Shown: positions 34,589 to 43,860, numbered from the stretch's first letter. The stretch is 62,803 nucleotides of DNA from Rikenellaceae bacterium (GCA_900771335.1 CAAGNP010000043.1:1-62803); one strand, 5' to 3'. Notes: a model not told the origin generated them from the letters alone. Program-made: numbers and translations.

Positions 34589-34654
34589 TTCAACTATAAA
34601 GTTGAAAAATCTTGCATTTTTAGAATATTAGGTTTACTTTTGTTGAAAGTTCAA
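34589..34654 (+). promoter_or_regulatory. Promoter and putative operators of the toxin-antitoxin operon
   Basis: TTG (34612-34614), 20 bases, TACTTTTG (34635-34642) is a full promoter. Just upstream lies a perfect inverted repeat TTCAACT-ATAA-AGTTGAA (34589-34606), and over the expected transcription start lies TTGAA-AG-TTCAA (34643-34654). The HTH domain of the antitoxin is the obvious candidate to bind these. Confidence 0.6.
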
Positions 34655-34666
34655 TGAGAGAGGAGT

Positions 34667-35023
34667 ATGGATATTTTGACTAGAGATGAGGTTCAGTGTT
34701 TTCTTGATCAGTTTCATGCGAAGATGAAAATTTTTGGAATAATTTATCGTGATGATAGAGGAAAGAACCAGAAAACATTGGAAGAACTGGAGATAGTGCC
34801 GTCATACAGAAAATTAGTGATAGAGAGTTTATGCGTAGAAGACTATGTGGACGGTCCTATTGTTGATACGTTGAATAGACTGGGTGAGATGTGGGTATTT
34901 GGGAAAGATGTTAAAGAACGGGAGGTATACATAAAAATTATGATCAGTAATGTAAATGGTCAGACAATATGCATCTCATTTCATCTGGCGGAAAGCCCAT
35001 TGAGTTATCCATTTAAATTGTGA
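34667..35023 (+). CDS. MqsR-like toxin (mRNA interferase family)
   Basis: A 118-residue protein that begins after a strong ribosome-binding site (GAGAGGAG). The second half, MWVFGKDVKEREVYIKIMI then ICISFHLAESP and YPFKL, follows the pattern of Bacteroidetes MqsR-family toxins: small RNases of the RelE/YoeB-like fold that cleave mRNA. It precedes its presumed antitoxin by 3 bases, the toxin-first order known for mqsRA. The assignment rests on this pattern, the size and the partner. Catalytic residues cannot be confirmed by eye. Confidence 0.78.
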   Translation: MDILTRDEVQCFLDQFHAKMKIFGIIYRDDRGKNQKTLEELEIVPSYRKLVIESLCVEDYVDGPIVDTLNRLGEMWVFGKDVKEREVYIKIMISNVNGQTICISFHLAESPLSYPFKL

Positions 35024-35026
35024 AAT

Positions 35027-35995
35027 ATGAGAAGTCCATTTACTGATAAAGAGATGAAACTTGAGTACGAAAAGCGCACTTGGAAGTTTCGTGGTGAAGA
35101 GTATGACTACATTCATACTTCGTGGCTTTGTGAGGATACAGGAGAGAGATTTACAACAGATGATACAGATACAGCCGGATTTGTACAAGTGACAAATCAA
35201 TATAGAACCAAATATGGTATACCATTTACTGATGAAATTGTAGCAGTAAGAAAAAAGTATAACATCTCTGCATCAAAAATGTCGCTGATTCTTGGTTTTG
35301 GAACCAACCAGTGGAGACATTATGAGGCCGGAGAGGTTCCCAGTGTGTCAAATGGCAGGATGATACGTTCTATAATGAATCCTGATGTATTTATAGATAT
35401 GGTCCACAGTTCCAGGCATATCTTGCAGCCAAAAGACTATGAGAAGATATTAAGACAATCAGATGTATCCCATCTGCACTCTGAATATCAGCCCACTATT
35501 TTTGTATGCGAAAGGGGTATATATAACGGATTTGGAGTATTGTCTGTAGATAGGGTTAAAAATGTATTGCTGTATGTATTGATGAAATGCGGCGATGTTT
35601 TTTATACCAAAATGAATAAATTGCTCTTTTATGCAGACTTTGTAGCATATCGCCAATTGGGCATATCCATTACAGGTTTGTCATACAAAGCCATAGAGTT
35701 TGGCCCGGTTCCGGAAAGGTGGGATAGAATTTACAGTTCCTTTGAAGAGATAAGTATTGAGCCTCGTATCATAGGCGATAGAGAGGGAACAATACTTACA
35801 ACCTCTGTAAAACCGGATTCATCGCTATTTACAGAGAGTGAATTGCATATATTGGATGAAATATGTTCCTCCCTCGCTTGCTACACATCAACTGAGCTTT
35901 CAGAACTCAGCCACCAGGAACCAGCCTGGATAGACAACCATTATTCATCCTCCCGTATATCCTACGAATATGCCTATGCTCTAAAGGTGTTGTAG
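35027..35995 (+). CDS. Antitoxin/regulator: MqsA-like HTH fused to Panacea (DUF4065) domain
   Basis: A 322-residue protein in three parts. Residues 1-50 look like an MqsA-type zinc-finger region in which the CxxC pairs are lost (SPFT and CEDT; only Cys35 remains). Residues about 75-125 form an Xre-like helix-turn-helix (ISASKMSLILGFGTNQWRHYEAGEVP). Residues about 175-320 are a Panacea/DUF4065 domain (YTKMNKLLFYADFVAY, FGPVPERWDRIY), a domain known to neutralise many unrelated toxins. It should bind the toxin and repress the operon through the inverted repeats upstream. Confidence 0.85.
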   Translation: MRSPFTDKEMKLEYEKRTWKFRGEEYDYIHTSWLCEDTGERFTTDDTDTAGFVQVTNQYRTKYGIPFTDEIVAVRKKYNISASKMSLILGFGTNQWRHYEAGEVPSVSNGRMIRSIMNPDVFIDMVHSSRHILQPKDYEKILRQSDVSHLHSEYQPTIFVCERGIYNGFGVLSVDRVKNVLLYVLMKCGDVFYTKMNKLLFYADFVAYRQLGISITGLSYKAIEFGPVPERWDRIYSSFEEISIEPRIIGDREGTILTTSVKPDSSLFTESELHILDEICSSLACYTSTELSELSHQEPAWIDNHYSSSRISYEYAYALKVL

Positions 35996-36070
35996 CATCC
36001 ATACCAGTCAAACCATAGATAAAGCTATATAATCACTGTGTATATACACCATCATCTGAGGGGATGAGAT

Positions 36071-36303
36071 CGCACTTTACGGAGAGCGTTAAGCGAATGA
36101 GCGGCAAATCGACGTGTAGCGGAATGATAAAGCTGCGGAGAGTTAGGTTCTAAAGGCCTTAGCACCCGCGCTAGATAGCGGGGGGACCGCCGCGAAAGCG
36201 GTGGTGGGAATGAGCGAAGCGAATGCCTGAAGAACCTAATCTCCGAGCCGAAATACTTCAATGAGTAGCTCGTAGTAATCGGAGTGAGCAGCTTTGCTGA
36301 GGG
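36071..36303 (-). repeat. Stem-loop-rich repeat, copy I2 (inverted)
   Basis: Reverse-complement partner of I1: 36071-36117 and 36261-36289 carry the two conserved blocks (46/47 and 27/29 matches), with a longer, different middle containing GC-rich hairpins such as CCGCCGCGAAAGCGGTGG. Confidence 0.85.
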
Positions 36304-36343
36304 CAAAGAGATCTGACGCCCCTCATAGAGAAATGTACGGGAT

Positions 36344-36452
36344 TTTGGGCACGAAAAGTGGTGTTTTGGTGCCCAAAGTGCTGTGAAAATGCGAAATGGG
36401 CACGGAATGGTGCGTTTTGGTGCCCAAAGTGGTGTGAAAATGTGAAATTGGC
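36344..36452 (+). repeat. GGGCACG hairpin repeat, copy R2
   Basis: Two hairpins: TTTGGGCAC/GTGCCCAAA (36344-36352, 36369-36377) and GGGCAC/GTGCCC (36398-36403, 36420-36425), each followed by an AAAGTG-GTGTGAAAATG-type spacer that also occurs in R1. The ATCCCGCG tail of R1 and R3 is absent. Confidence 0.85.
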
Positions 36453-36623
36453 ATCGTTGCAGGTATAGCCATTGCAATTGCAGCCGTAACATTTATGATT
36501 GCAGCAACAAAAAGGTGAAATTCCAAATCTCCACAGTAATGTTTGTGTGAAAATTTGATTACTTTTATGCGGAGAAATATGCATTAACAAAAGAATGAAC
36601 AATTACTCACTGATATACAGCCT

Positions 36624-37679
36624 ATGAAATATATAGCAACTATTATATTAGCTTTTATGACCATTGCCCTTGTAGCCAGTGGAATTCTTTTATGGAAACG
36701 ACGCCAGGAAACCGGAGATTATTCTCGTTACATATGGGCTGTGTTCAGTTGGCTCTCGGCGTTCTTTAGCGCCACATTCATCATCCGTACTTGGCAGGAA
36801 ACCACCACGGCAGATGGTGCATTCTTTGAGCCCGAGCATACTTTTGTTCCTATTCTTATGCAGATGACTTTCTTCCTCTATCCATTGGAAGTTATCCGCC
36901 CGTCAATCAGTAAAGTGAAGGTTTATGCACTTCTGTTTATTCCTTTGATATTGTTGGTTGCTGTGGGAATGTGTGGCGGTATCCAATATACCACTATATA
37001 TACATATACAGAACTTTGGCAGCATATAGGAGAGTTCAATGTGTGGTTCAGACTCTTTACACTTATGATTATATTGTTCTATTGCTTCTCTCTTTTTTTG
37101 GTGCCATATGACTGGCGGAAGAGCAGTGCAGACAAGAAATTTATAACATTTTACTCCTGCGGATTTTGCTTGCTGGGTATGCTTCATTTCTCCATTCAGA
37201 TATCTCACGCCTATTTTCTCATACTTGTCCATAGTTTTGTGTGGATATCATTATTTCTCTCTGTGGCTTGGTATGAGTTGAGAGAGCGTCTGCTTGTACC
37301 GCAGTCGGTTATGGAGCAGGAAGAATCTGGTACTTGTGAATCCACAGATGATAAACTTTGGAGAAATATAACCCTTTTATTGGAGAGCAATGACAAGTGG
37401 AGAGATCCAAATCTGAGCCTTACCTCCCTGTCAGAACTGCTGGGATCAAACCGTACATATGTAGGTGACGCCTTTAAACGGAACACAGGAGTGACCTACA
37501 TCGAGTGGCTGGCCAAGCGACGAATAGACTATGTTATAGCCAGAATGAATGATAATCCCAAAGCTGATATTTATGAACTTTTCAACTATGTAGGTTACCG
37601 CCAGCGATCCACCGCATGGAGAAATTTCCAGAAAATTACAGGAATGACACCGACTGAATTCGTAGATAATCTGAAATAG
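36624..37679 (+). CDS. Membrane-anchored AraC-family transcriptional regulator
   Basis: A 351-residue protein with six or seven hydrophobic helices in the first 220 residues and an AraC-type DNA-binding domain at about 255-351 (LSELLGSNRTYVGDAFKRNTG for the first HTH, EWLAKRRIDYVIARM linker helix, and VGYRQRSTAWRNFQKITGMTP for the second). Such membrane AraC proteins are common in Bacteroidetes and presumably sense an envelope signal. It stands 132 bases upstream of two GLUG lipoproteins on the same strand and is the likely regulator of their promoter. Confidence 0.9.
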   Translation: MKYIATIILAFMTIALVASGILLWKRRQETGDYSRYIWAVFSWLSAFFSATFIIRTWQETTTADGAFFEPEHTFVPILMQMTFFLYPLEVIRPSISKVKVYALLFIPLILLVAVGMCGGIQYTTIYTYTELWQHIGEFNVWFRLFTLMIILFYCFSLFLVPYDWRKSSADKKFITFYSCGFCLLGMLHFSIQISHAYFLILVHSFVWISLFLSVAWYELRERLLVPQSVMEQEESGTCESTDDKLWRNITLLLESNDKWRDPNLSLTSLSELLGSNRTYVGDAFKRNTGVTYIEWLAKRRIDYVIARMNDNPKADIYELFNYVGYRQRSTAWRNFQKITGMTPTEFVDNLK

Positions 37680-37760
37680 AAAAATCGCCCGTTTTCTCTG
37701 TTGAAACGTTTTTTTTTGTAAAAATGCAATAAAGTCTTGTAAAACTGCAACGCCAGAAAT

Positions 37761-37792
37761 TTGACCTTATTTTTTCCCTATCCATACCTTTG
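37761..37792 (+). promoter_or_regulatory. Promoter for the GLUG lipoprotein operon
   Basis: TTG (37761-37763), 21 bases, TACCTTTG (37785-37792). It lies between the AraC gene and the lipoprotein ATG at 37812, and it rules out the in-frame TTG at 37761 as a translation start. Confidence 0.6.
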
Positions 37793-37811
37793 TAAACTTA
37801 GTTATTTATCA

Positions 37812-40800
37812 ATGAAAAAATTTTTTTTAAATCTGATTGTTTGCCTCTTGATAGGGTCTCTACTATTGTCGTGTTCTAAAGGGAATTATGAGGTTAATGA
37901 TGATCTTTATGAATCAACATTTGAGCATAAGGACGGTAAAGTCATATTAAAATTTGTAATGCCATTTGCCATTAACAAAATTCAGTCAAGCGAAATGGCC
38001 AATATTCGCCACAAACTTCGTTTAATATCGCTTGATAAATCTGATTTGATGAATGTGATCACTAAATTTATGTCGGAAGGAGAGAATAGAACCAGTGTTG
38101 AGATGGAATTTCCAGAGGGGATAATTGAGATAAATGGAAAATATGTATTATGCGTCCCACCTCATAAAGCTGTCGGCAGCACAGCTTATACGCGGGTTTC
38201 AGAAGATGAAGCTGTCGGGACAAACAGATTTGTTATTGAAATAGAGGAAAATTTGGTAACTTCTGTGAGTAGTGCGAGCTCCATGACCGGTTTTGCATAC
38301 GGAGATGGATCTGAGGATAACCCATATCAGATTTGCGGAGCAGATGACTTTTACATGCTGATTTACAACTTGTACAAAGATGATACTGATGCTGTAGGTA
38401 TATATTTCAAACAGATGGACGACTTCTCATGGACAGATGTAGAGGAGAAGAGCATAAGTACCGGTATGAACAAAATCGAGAGTTTTGCCGGCATATATGA
38501 CGGAAATGGCCGCACTATCAGTGATATGAGTTATCAAGGTACAAACACATCAAACTACAATAATGTGGGACTCTTTTCTGAACTGAAGAATGGCGCAGAG
38601 ATAAAGAACCTTAATTTCAGCAATATTTTATTCAGAAACGTATCGAAAGATTGTGGCGCTATAGCCGGATCTGCAAGTGGCAATGTTACCATTGAGAACA
38701 TTGGCATAAAAGGCTCAATGACATTTGAAAATATGGGCGATAATATTGGTGGTGTCTTGGGTTCTCACAAAGATGGAGTGTTAAAAATATCAAATATCAC
38801 AAGCAACCTCACCATCAGTGGTGCCAACTACAATGTAGGAGGTGTGGTTGGATTAGTGGAAAATGCGACATTCGAGTTCAATAATTTCAGTGCAACCACC
38901 ACGCAATACTCTTTGAATGGCTATTGCTTCGTAGGATCTGTAGTTGGAAAAATATCTAATTCCGGATATACTATCAATAATGTTTATGTAAATCACATAA
39001 TTCCCGAGCAAAATAATGATGTGTTTATAATAAGCGGAAGAGGCACTGGAATAGGTGGAGTTATTGGATACGCAGACAAGTGTTCAGATAGCAGTCTTTC
39101 TGATGTTACAATCAGGACTTCGGTTGGAAGTACCGGCCAGAATAATAACTTTAATAATGATATCCTAAAACCTGATGGAGAGGATGTAGGAGGGTTGATT
39201 GGAGTATCTGACTCTAATGGCACTATAACTATTAGTGATGCAAAGGTGAGTGGACACATCAAAGGTTACTCAAATGTTGGTGGATTTATAGGAAGTGTCC
39301 AAACATTTTCATACACCAATACAAATCTTGTTTTCAAAGGAACTAATTCTATCCAGCCAGAAGAGACTTCTTATGCAGCAGTATCAGGTGTGTTTTATGT
39401 AGGTGGTGTGATAGGCGTACTTGCATTTACAACTCTTACTATCGAAAATCCTATAATCATCTCAACAAACGTTAGTGGTACTCTTTATGGTATAGGCGGT
39501 TTTTGTGGATATATGGTATCCAGTGTTTGTAATCTGACCAATCTGCAATTTTCAGAAACTATGGCTGTCAATGGTAGTAATCAGGTTGGTGGCGTTATAG
39601 GAGAAATTTACACATCAGAGGTTAATGGTCCTACAAAGATAGACTTTACTAACGGCAATCAGTCTGCTCTTCCAAACTTTAATGATTTATCATCATTATT
39701 TAATGGAAAGGTAAATGGCACTAAAGATGTTGGTGGTTTTGCTGGTAATATTAATGGTGGTTCTGTAAAAGGTTTTGCTGTCAATGCAAATGTAACAGGT
39801 TCAACTAACGTTGGTGGTTTTGCCGGTAATGTAAGACTTCGTGATTCCGATGATCATGTCAGCAGCAATGCTTTCAATGGCAATGTAACAGGCACTGGTG
39901 AAAATATTGCCGGAATAGTAGGCTATCTTGAAATGTATACTTATCCAGTATCTTTTAATTCACTAGGTTTTAATAATAACATCTCTTATGGCAGTGTCAG
40001 TGGAGGTAGCAATGTTTCAGGCGTGGTAGGCTACTTAGTTACAAATGAAGCAAATGTCACTTTGCAATATTGTGTAAACGCAGGCAAGGTTGCAGGTCTC
40101 GGTCATGTAGGTGGTGTCTTGGCTCATGTGTACCAGAAACATAATGCTCCAATAGTACAGTTCTGTGCAAATTTTGGCAATATTACAGCTACAGCGAATG
40201 ATATTGATTGTAATGTTGGAGGCATAGTAGGTTTTGCTAAACTTAAACCGATGAGAATATTCTATTGCACGAACCACGGTAACATCTCAGCATCAGGTAC
40301 ATATAAGGGCATTGGTGGTATTGCCGGTGAGGTTGGACACAATACAGGTACTGTAAGTTGCAATGATAACGCATACGTTGAATATTGTGCCAACTTTGGA
40401 AATATCAGTGGTAATTATGCAGAGAGCTATGTAGGAGGTATAGTAGGTTTTATGCAAGAAGGTTCAGTCTCTAAAGGTAATTGCTGCCTTTATGACTGCT
40501 ACAATCGTGGAGAAATTCTTTCCGATCACGTAGAAGACACCGGTGGTATTCTTGGACAGGCCGACCACTACAACACCGTATATCGCAATATCAACTTTGG
40601 AAAGGTGCACTATGGCAATGCAATAATAGGTTATAGAAAGAACGGCAATTGTGTACTTTATGTAGATGACAACTACTTCCTTGAGGGTAGTGGTAAAGAC
40701 TGGAAAGCCACAGACTCTTTCTCGGAGAGTGAGATAGGAAAATCATCAACCTACAAGGGATTGGATTTCAGTTCTGTATGGGAAATAATTGATGGTTATC

Positions 40801-40841
40801 CATATATTAGAAAAAATCCTTTCCAACGCACAAGTTTTTAG
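37812..40841 (+). CDS. GLUG-repeat surface lipoprotein 1
   Basis: 1009 residues from ATG 37812, chosen because it directly starts a lipoprotein signal (lipobox LLLSC, Cys21) and follows a promoter. After a beta-rich domain of about 130 residues the rest is a long run of GLUG-type repeats (many copies of VGGVVG or VGGFAGN spaced 30-50 residues apart with Asn/Ser/Gly-rich strands), which should fold as a beta-helix. Such proteins act as adhesins or glycan-binding surface proteins, though no activity is proven. The protein ends in YPYIRKNPF-type sequence common to the family. Confidence 0.85.
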   Translation: MKKFFLNLIVCLLIGSLLLSCSKGNYEVNDDLYESTFEHKDGKVILKFVMPFAINKIQSSEMANIRHKLRLISLDKSDLMNVITKFMSEGENRTSVEMEFPEGIIEINGKYVLCVPPHKAVGSTAYTRVSEDEAVGTNRFVIEIEENLVTSVSSASSMTGFAYGDGSEDNPYQICGADDFYMLIYNLYKDDTDAVGIYFKQMDDFSWTDVEEKSISTGMNKIESFAGIYDGNGRTISDMSYQGTNTSNYNNVGLFSELKNGAEIKNLNFSNILFRNVSKDCGAIAGSASGNVTIENIGIKGSMTFENMGDNIGGVLGSHKDGVLKISNITSNLTISGANYNVGGVVGLVENATFEFNNFSATTTQYSLNGYCFVGSVVGKISNSGYTINNVYVNHIIPEQNNDVFIISGRGTGIGGVIGYADKCSDSSLSDVTIRTSVGSTGQNNNFNNDILKPDGEDVGGLIGVSDSNGTITISDAKVSGHIKGYSNVGGFIGSVQTFSYTNTNLVFKGTNSIQPEETSYAAVSGVFYVGGVIGVLAFTTLTIENPIIISTNVSGTLYGIGGFCGYMVSSVCNLTNLQFSETMAVNGSNQVGGVIGEIYTSEVNGPTKIDFTNGNQSALPNFNDLSSLFNGKVNGTKDVGGFAGNINGGSVKGFAVNANVTGSTNVGGFAGNVRLRDSDDHVSSNAFNGNVTGTGENIAGIVGYLEMYTYPVSFNSLGFNNNISYGSVSGGSNVSGVVGYLVTNEANVTLQYCVNAGKVAGLGHVGGVLAHVYQKHNAPIVQFCANFGNITATANDIDCNVGGIVGFAKLKPMRIFYCTNHGNISASGTYKGIGGIAGEVGHNTGTVSCNDNAYVEYCANFGNISGNYAESYVGGIVGFMQEGSVSKGNCCLYDCYNRGEILSDHVEDTGGILGQADHYNTVYRNINFGKVHYGNAIIGYRKNGNCVLYVDDNYFLEGSGKDWKATDSFSESEIGKSSTYKGLDFSSVWEIIDGYPYIRKNPFQRTSF

Positions 40842-40874
40842 CCTATTACCAAACAAATAATAAAGAAAACAAAG

Positions 40875-43802
40875 ATGAAGAAAATTATATTCATGTTGTT
40901 TGTAGCAACGCTCTTTATTGCTTGCGACAAAGATGTGCCATTTGACCCTAATGACATCTACCAAGATATGTTTGAAGGTAATGCAAAGGAATTGTATTTT
41001 ACCACCTCTACCAAAAACTTAGTTGCCACAGAAGGTATATGTATTCTGAAGGGCCCCAATGGGATAATTTTCAAAAGAAATTTCACCCACATTCGCAAAA
41101 ATGCCAAGTCTAAGATTACCTTGGACAAAGGTTTGTGCGATGGCAAATATACACTCCTTCATTTCGAGATAAAACAGAAAGAAGGTGAACGCTCTTTGGC
41201 ACAAGAAGAGGGCGATGACAAGGAATTCTATGGTATGGGTTGCAGCTTTTGTGTGGCAGGAGCTACAGCCACTGTGACATCGACCTACAACGAGGATTTG
41301 GGCATGTATGGCAGCGGTACGGAAACAGATCCTTTCATTATATCCTCATATACTCATCTTCTAAATCTTGCCGAATTGGCCAACGATGCCAATACAAATA
41401 GTTTGTTGGACTCTGCCTATCACTATGCCCAAGCTTGTGACATAGATATGGACTTTGCATCTTGGAGGGTGGCCGACGGGTATGGTTGGAATCCTATAGG
41501 GAACTCTAACTTGACGCCATTTAGAGGTCATTATCATGGCAAAGGACAAAAGATTACGAATTTATGGAGTGAGCGTAATAACAGTTCTTTCATAGCTCTA
41601 TTTGGTTGTGTCATTAATTCACGTATTGACAGTCTTACTATAGAAAACGCGCGAATTGAGGGTTGGTTCTCCTCTGCTGCCTTAGTTGGTTGCGCTCTGA
41701 CAAGAGGAGGCTATCAAGATGTAACCTATATCTTTAATTGTAAAGTGGAGAACTCATCGGTCCTTGGTAATGGTTCGTCAACTCCCAATGACAACAGTAT
41801 TGCCATTGGCGGTCTAGTTGGTACAGTGGAGGAGTATGCCAAGCTCTACATTGACCGATGCGAGATTGCATCAAACAACCAGATTGTGGGCGGATATGCC
41901 GTAGGTGGTCTGCTTGGTGCAGGTGCACTCTCTTCAAAAGCTGTAATTTCCAACTGTATCAACAATGCCAACATCAGCTCTTACTATGCTCCGTGCGGTG
42001 GTATTGTAGGTTCTGCAGACTCTCTGTTTGTGACTGGTTGTAAGAACTATGGCAATATTCAGTCAAATTTAGGTGGCTCTGATGGAGAAAGTGCCACTGT
42101 GATTGGTACAGGTGGCATTGTGGGAGGTTCAGGTGCATCTCATATCCTTTCTTGCAATAACTATGGCAATATTCAGGGACAGGAAGGTGTGGCAGGTATT
42201 GTGGGCAGTTCGCGAATCTCCAACAGCTCAGGTTCAGATGAGGAATACATCTATACCGATATTTTGGTATACAACTGTGAAAATCTCGGTTCTATCCAGG
42301 GGGTAAAGTTTGTTGGAGGAATTGTAGGCGAATCTCAATGTACCATATATTCAGTTTTGAATAAAGGCTCAGTACGTGGAGAAGACTATGTTGGTGGTAT
42401 TGTGGGCGAATCGCCAATCTGTGCCGTACATAACACAATCAACAAGGCCTCCGTAGATGGTGTGAATCAGGTTGGCGGCATCATAGGCAACAGCATCATG
42501 GGTGCTATCAGTTGCACACAGAATTATGCTAATGTAAATGCCACAGGCAACAATGTGGGAGGTGTAGTAGGTTTGTCAGGCACATATTTCATAGCTCATT
42601 ATTGCACCAATACAGGTTCCGTATCAAGCACTATGTCAGGGGCCAATGTTGGTGGCATAGCCGGTGAGATTGGTAATCCTAAAAAGTGGACAATAAAAGA
42701 AAAATTCAATATAGCAACAACAGTTGTAACATTTGCTTTCGGTTTTTTAAATGCATCTGCAGCTATAAAATTGCTGGCAACTACAACACGCTCATCTGAT
42801 TACACTAGATTTATTGTTGACTACGACCTCACATTGGCCGCACAGGGCAATCTAAACAAAGAGAATCTATCAGAATTAATGCAGCCGGTAAAATCATTTA
42901 TGAATAGCACTGAATATGATGCATACATAAATAGCATGTCAACAATGAACGACCAAACCATCAGTGCCGTTCAAACAGAAATGCAAAACACTCGTGCTGA
43001 GCATGAAATATATAGCAGTTTCAACCAGTATAACCAAGATGTGATTACATACTCTACAGACGAATCCACTAAAGGGCAATTCTTCCAAAACATGAATAAT
43101 ATGCTAAACGAACGTGCAGATAATGTGTCTGGAATGGAGAAACAAGACCAAATAATTCATTCAGCAGTGGGTAGTGCATGTGTGATTGTTGGTGGTGTAT
43201 GCTTTATTTCCTCATTGGTATTATCAGCGGGGGGTGGTACGCCTTTACTTATAGTAAAAATTTTAGCAACAGTAAATGCATCTACTTCTATTGCAAACAA
43301 AATAACGAAGAATTGTACAAATTTTGAAGAGAATACCGTTGTTTTATCGCAATGTATCAACACCGGAACTTTGCAGTGTGGAAAAGAAAGTATTGTAGGA
43401 GGATTTGTAGGGCAAATTAATGAATATGGAGTCATCAGCGAGTGTTTGAACACCGGGGCAATAGTTGATGCCAATGATAGAAATGCGGCACAACTGACTC
43501 CCGAAATTAAAATAGAAAGCATTGTAGAGGATTGTGTTCTGGCAGGAGGCAAATCGTGGAACTATATAGATATCGTAAGCATAAACTCGAGTGCCGAAGT
43601 GTCAGGTATATACTATTGGACTGATGGTTATACCCCATCAACGAGCAACACATACTCAATACCTGTTATCTCCACTGAAGATTTGGCAAGACAAGATACT
43701 TATACAGAGCTCTCTATAGGAGATAGAGGTAACCACTGGACTATGTCACAATATGGCAATCTAACTTTACCGGTGCCGTACAAATCCAGATTTATGGAAT
43801 AG
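40875..43802 (+). CDS. GLUG-repeat surface lipoprotein 2 with helical insertion
   Basis: A 975-residue lipoprotein (lipobox FIAC, Cys17; the next residues DKD resemble the acidic surface-export signal of Bacteroidetes lipoproteins). GLUG repeats fill about residues 160-600 and 815-890. Between them lies an unrelated helical block of about 215 residues with two hydrophobic stretches (TTVVTFAFGFLNASAAIKLL near 610 and SACVIVGGVCFISSLVL near 770) around a polar Gln/Asn-rich helix region. The gene follows lipoprotein 1 by 33 bases and is surely co-transcribed. It ends in front of a strong hairpin. Confidence 0.82.
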   Translation: MKKIIFMLFVATLFIACDKDVPFDPNDIYQDMFEGNAKELYFTTSTKNLVATEGICILKGPNGIIFKRNFTHIRKNAKSKITLDKGLCDGKYTLLHFEIKQKEGERSLAQEEGDDKEFYGMGCSFCVAGATATVTSTYNEDLGMYGSGTETDPFIISSYTHLLNLAELANDANTNSLLDSAYHYAQACDIDMDFASWRVADGYGWNPIGNSNLTPFRGHYHGKGQKITNLWSERNNSSFIALFGCVINSRIDSLTIENARIEGWFSSAALVGCALTRGGYQDVTYIFNCKVENSSVLGNGSSTPNDNSIAIGGLVGTVEEYAKLYIDRCEIASNNQIVGGYAVGGLLGAGALSSKAVISNCINNANISSYYAPCGGIVGSADSLFVTGCKNYGNIQSNLGGSDGESATVIGTGGIVGGSGASHILSCNNYGNIQGQEGVAGIVGSSRISNSSGSDEEYIYTDILVYNCENLGSIQGVKFVGGIVGESQCTIYSVLNKGSVRGEDYVGGIVGESPICAVHNTINKASVDGVNQVGGIIGNSIMGAISCTQNYANVNATGNNVGGVVGLSGTYFIAHYCTNTGSVSSTMSGANVGGIAGEIGNPKKWTIKEKFNIATTVVTFAFGFLNASAAIKLLATTTRSSDYTRFIVDYDLTLAAQGNLNKENLSELMQPVKSFMNSTEYDAYINSMSTMNDQTISAVQTEMQNTRAEHEIYSSFNQYNQDVITYSTDESTKGQFFQNMNNMLNERADNVSGMEKQDQIIHSAVGSACVIVGGVCFISSLVLSAGGGTPLLIVKILATVNASTSIANKITKNCTNFEENTVVLSQCINTGTLQCGKESIVGGFVGQINEYGVISECLNTGAIVDANDRNAAQLTPEIKIESIVEDCVLAGGKSWNYIDIVSINSSAEVSGIYYWTDGYTPSTSNTYSIPVISTEDLARQDTYTELSIGDRGNHWTMSQYGNLTLPVPYKSRFME

Positions 43803-43822
43803 CATCAACAAGTATTAGAGTC

Positions 43823-43860
43823 AAAACGGGCACGAAAAGTGGTATTTCCGTGCCCGTTTT
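43823..43860. terminator. Bidirectional terminator hairpin (repeat R3 stem)
   Basis: AAAACGGGCACG (43823-43834) and CGTGCCCGTTTT (43849-43860) pair perfectly over 12 bp with a 14-base loop. The T-run on the plus strand and A-run on the minus strand suit termination of both converging genes. Confidence 0.75.

Larger units (their letters stand above)
34061..34666. other. Repeat-rich intergenic region before the toxin gene
   Basis: 606 bases without a credible gene. It contains the stem-loop-rich repeat I1 (34093-34281), the GGGCACG hairpin repeat R1 (34320-34449), the operator and promoter of the toxin-antitoxin pair, and many short palindromes (CCGACTACGTCGG, TGGCTTCGCCA). Confidence 0.7.
35996..36623. 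other. Repeat-rich intergenic region after the antitoxin gene
   Basis: 628 bases with no credible gene. It holds the inverted repeat copy I2 (36071-36303) and hairpin repeat R2 (36344-36452). Several short palindromes occur in I2 (CCGCGAAAGCGG, CGCTAGATAGCG). An apparent minus-strand frame here has repeated peptides only because the hairpins repeat. Confidence 0.7.

Noticed and set aside
36258..36602. Minus-strand frames with repeated peptides (GHQNT) resembling a repeat protein
   Set aside because: The repetition comes from the R2 DNA hairpins; there is no start signal or family match.
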